64,000 nt of DNA. Source: Gentiana macrophylla. Its lineage: Eukaryota; Streptophyta; Magnoliopsida; Gentianales; Gentianaceae. The stretch's first letter is position 1. The number at the start of each line of letters is the position of its first letter. The stretch spans positions 19,973-83,972 of the forward strand of contig JAOBSW010000933.1 in the NCBI GenBank assembly GCA_026214975.1, given 5' to 3'. This document shows positions 63,001-64,000 of the stretch, piece by piece. The notes beneath the pieces are model-generated. The model was not told the origin of the DNA. It saw nothing but the letters and a program-made list of their open reading frames with translations, and made no database searches. The position numbers and the translations under genes are program-made.

Positions 63001-64000
63001 GTCCTTGAAGAAAAAAGGTTTTTTTTCTCTGATAACGAGTGGACATCGCCGGAAATTTGTGTTTTCCTTTATAACGAGTAGAAATTTGTGTTTTATCTTG
63101 GTAACGAAGTTCGAATTCATGTTTTCTTCATATTAACGAGTTCAAATTGTGTTTTTCTCTGGTAACGAAGTTGTCCTTGAAGAAAAAAGGTTTTTTCTCC
63201 GATAACGAGTGGACATCGCCGAAATTTGTGTTTTCCTTTATAACGAGTAGAAATTTGTGTTTTATCTTTGGTAACGAGTTCGAATTCATGTTTTCTTCAT
63301 ATTAACGAGTTCAAATTCGTGTTTTTCTCTGGTAACGAAGTTGTCCTTGAAGAAAAAGGTTTTTTCTCTCGATAACGAGTGGACATCGCCGAAATTTGTG
63401 TTTTCCTTTATAACGAGTAGAAATTTGTGTTTTATCTTTGGTAACGAAGTTCGAATTCATGTTTTCTTCATATTAACGAAGTTCAAATTGTGTTTTTCTC
63501 TGGTAACGAGTTGTCCTTGAAGAAAAAAAGTTTTTTTCTCTGATAACGAGTGGACATCGCCGGAAATTTGTGTTTTCCCTTTATAACGAGTAGAAATTTG
63601 TGTTTTATCTTTGGTAACGAGTTCGAATTCATGTTTTCTTCATATTAACGAGTTCAAATTTGTGTTTTTCTCTGGTAACGAGTTGTCCTTGAAGAAAAAA
63701 GGTTTTTTCTCTGATAACGAGTGGACATCGCCGAAATTTGTGTTTTCCTTTATAACGAGTAGAAATTTGTGTTTTATCTTTGGTAACGAGTTCAATTCAT
63801 GTTTTCTTCATATTAACGAGTTCAAATTCGTGTTTTTCTCTGGTAACGAAGTTGTCCTTGAAGAAAAAAGGTTTTTTCTCTCGATAACGAGTGGACATCG
63901 CCGAAATTTGTGTTTTCCTTTATAACGAGTAGAAATTTGTGTTTTATCTTTGGTAACGAGTTCGAATTCATGTTTTCTTCATATTAACGAAGTTCAAATT

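Larger units (their letters stand above)
42522..64000. repeat. Satellite 2: array of a ~171-bp monomer
   Basis: Near-identical monomers of 170-172 bp repeat to the window end, about 125 copies by length over period. The period is visible from EcoRI sites (gaattc) at 42,666, 42,836, 43,007 and 43,179. Each monomer contains five TAACGA-led subunits of 40, 38, 31, 31 and 30 bp. Landmarks are gtggacatcgccg, gtagaaatttgtg and gttcgaattcatg. Variation is mostly in homopolymer length and in ctctgataac versus ctccgataac or ctctcgataac. Repeating open frames of 60-183 codons are translations of the repeat. The length is near one nucleosome, as in many plant centromeric or subtelomeric satellites, but location cannot be told. 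Confidence 0.97.

Noticed and set aside
42993..63925. Many similar open frames of 60-183 codons along satellite 2
   Set aside because: They are the same translation of the 171-bp repeat in different phases, broken by one-base length changes. They have no start context or independent conservation.
42522..64000. CRISPR array
   Set aside because: Whole monomers repeat head to tail with no unique spacers, and the setting is a plant genome.

Overview
The window looks like heterochromatic DNA from a land plant, probably a flowering plant with a large repeat-rich genome. The evidence is plant-type LTR retrotransposons primed by initiator-methionine tRNA, a Ty1-copia polyprotein of Sirevirus-like layout, and two long satellite arrays. 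I see no host gene, rRNA, tRNA or CRISPR array. The species cannot be named from the sequence.

Layout. 1-472: apparent leader of a minus-strand LTR element. 473 to about 1,495: its LTR, with a priming site and a TATA box on the minus strand. About 1,498-11,612: satellite 1, a roughly 50-bp AT-rich monomer (about 200 copies) with several ordered monomer classes. 11,613-42,521: a tandem, LTR-sharing array of one large copia element, in the order LTR1(truncated)-A(3' fragment)-LTR2-B-LTR3-C-LTR4(truncated). 42,522-64,000: satellite 2, a roughly 171-bp monomer (about 125 copies) made of five 30-40-bp subunits that each start with TAACGA.

The copia element is about 13.6 kb when complete. LTRs are about 1.7-1.8 kb and bounded by TGTTGG...CCAACA. 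They are followed by a tRNA-iMet priming site, gag with two zinc knuckles and a coiled coil, protease, integrase, reverse transcriptase (YVDD) and RNase H. After pol comes a duplicated roughly 110-bp non-coding segment, then a plant-promoter-like segment (E2F-like site, MSA/MYB site, G-box, TATA box). This leads into a large third ORF, called ORF3 here, of about 1,300 codons. ORF3 carries basic NLS-like clusters, a segment resembling a plant transposon-associated domain, and coiled coils. A polypurine tract precedes the next LTR.

All ORFs are broken as given. When copies A, B and C are compared, many breaks fall at CAG or CTG trinucleotides that are intact in one copy and read as CG, CGT, CGA or TCG in another. 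This is not what deamination produces. It is what systematic base-calling error at CHG-methylated sites in long reads might produce. I think much of the apparent decay here, and part of the satellite 2 variation, is a sequencing artefact that also marks methylated DNA. Frames, LTR divergence and copy age should not be trusted from this sequence alone.
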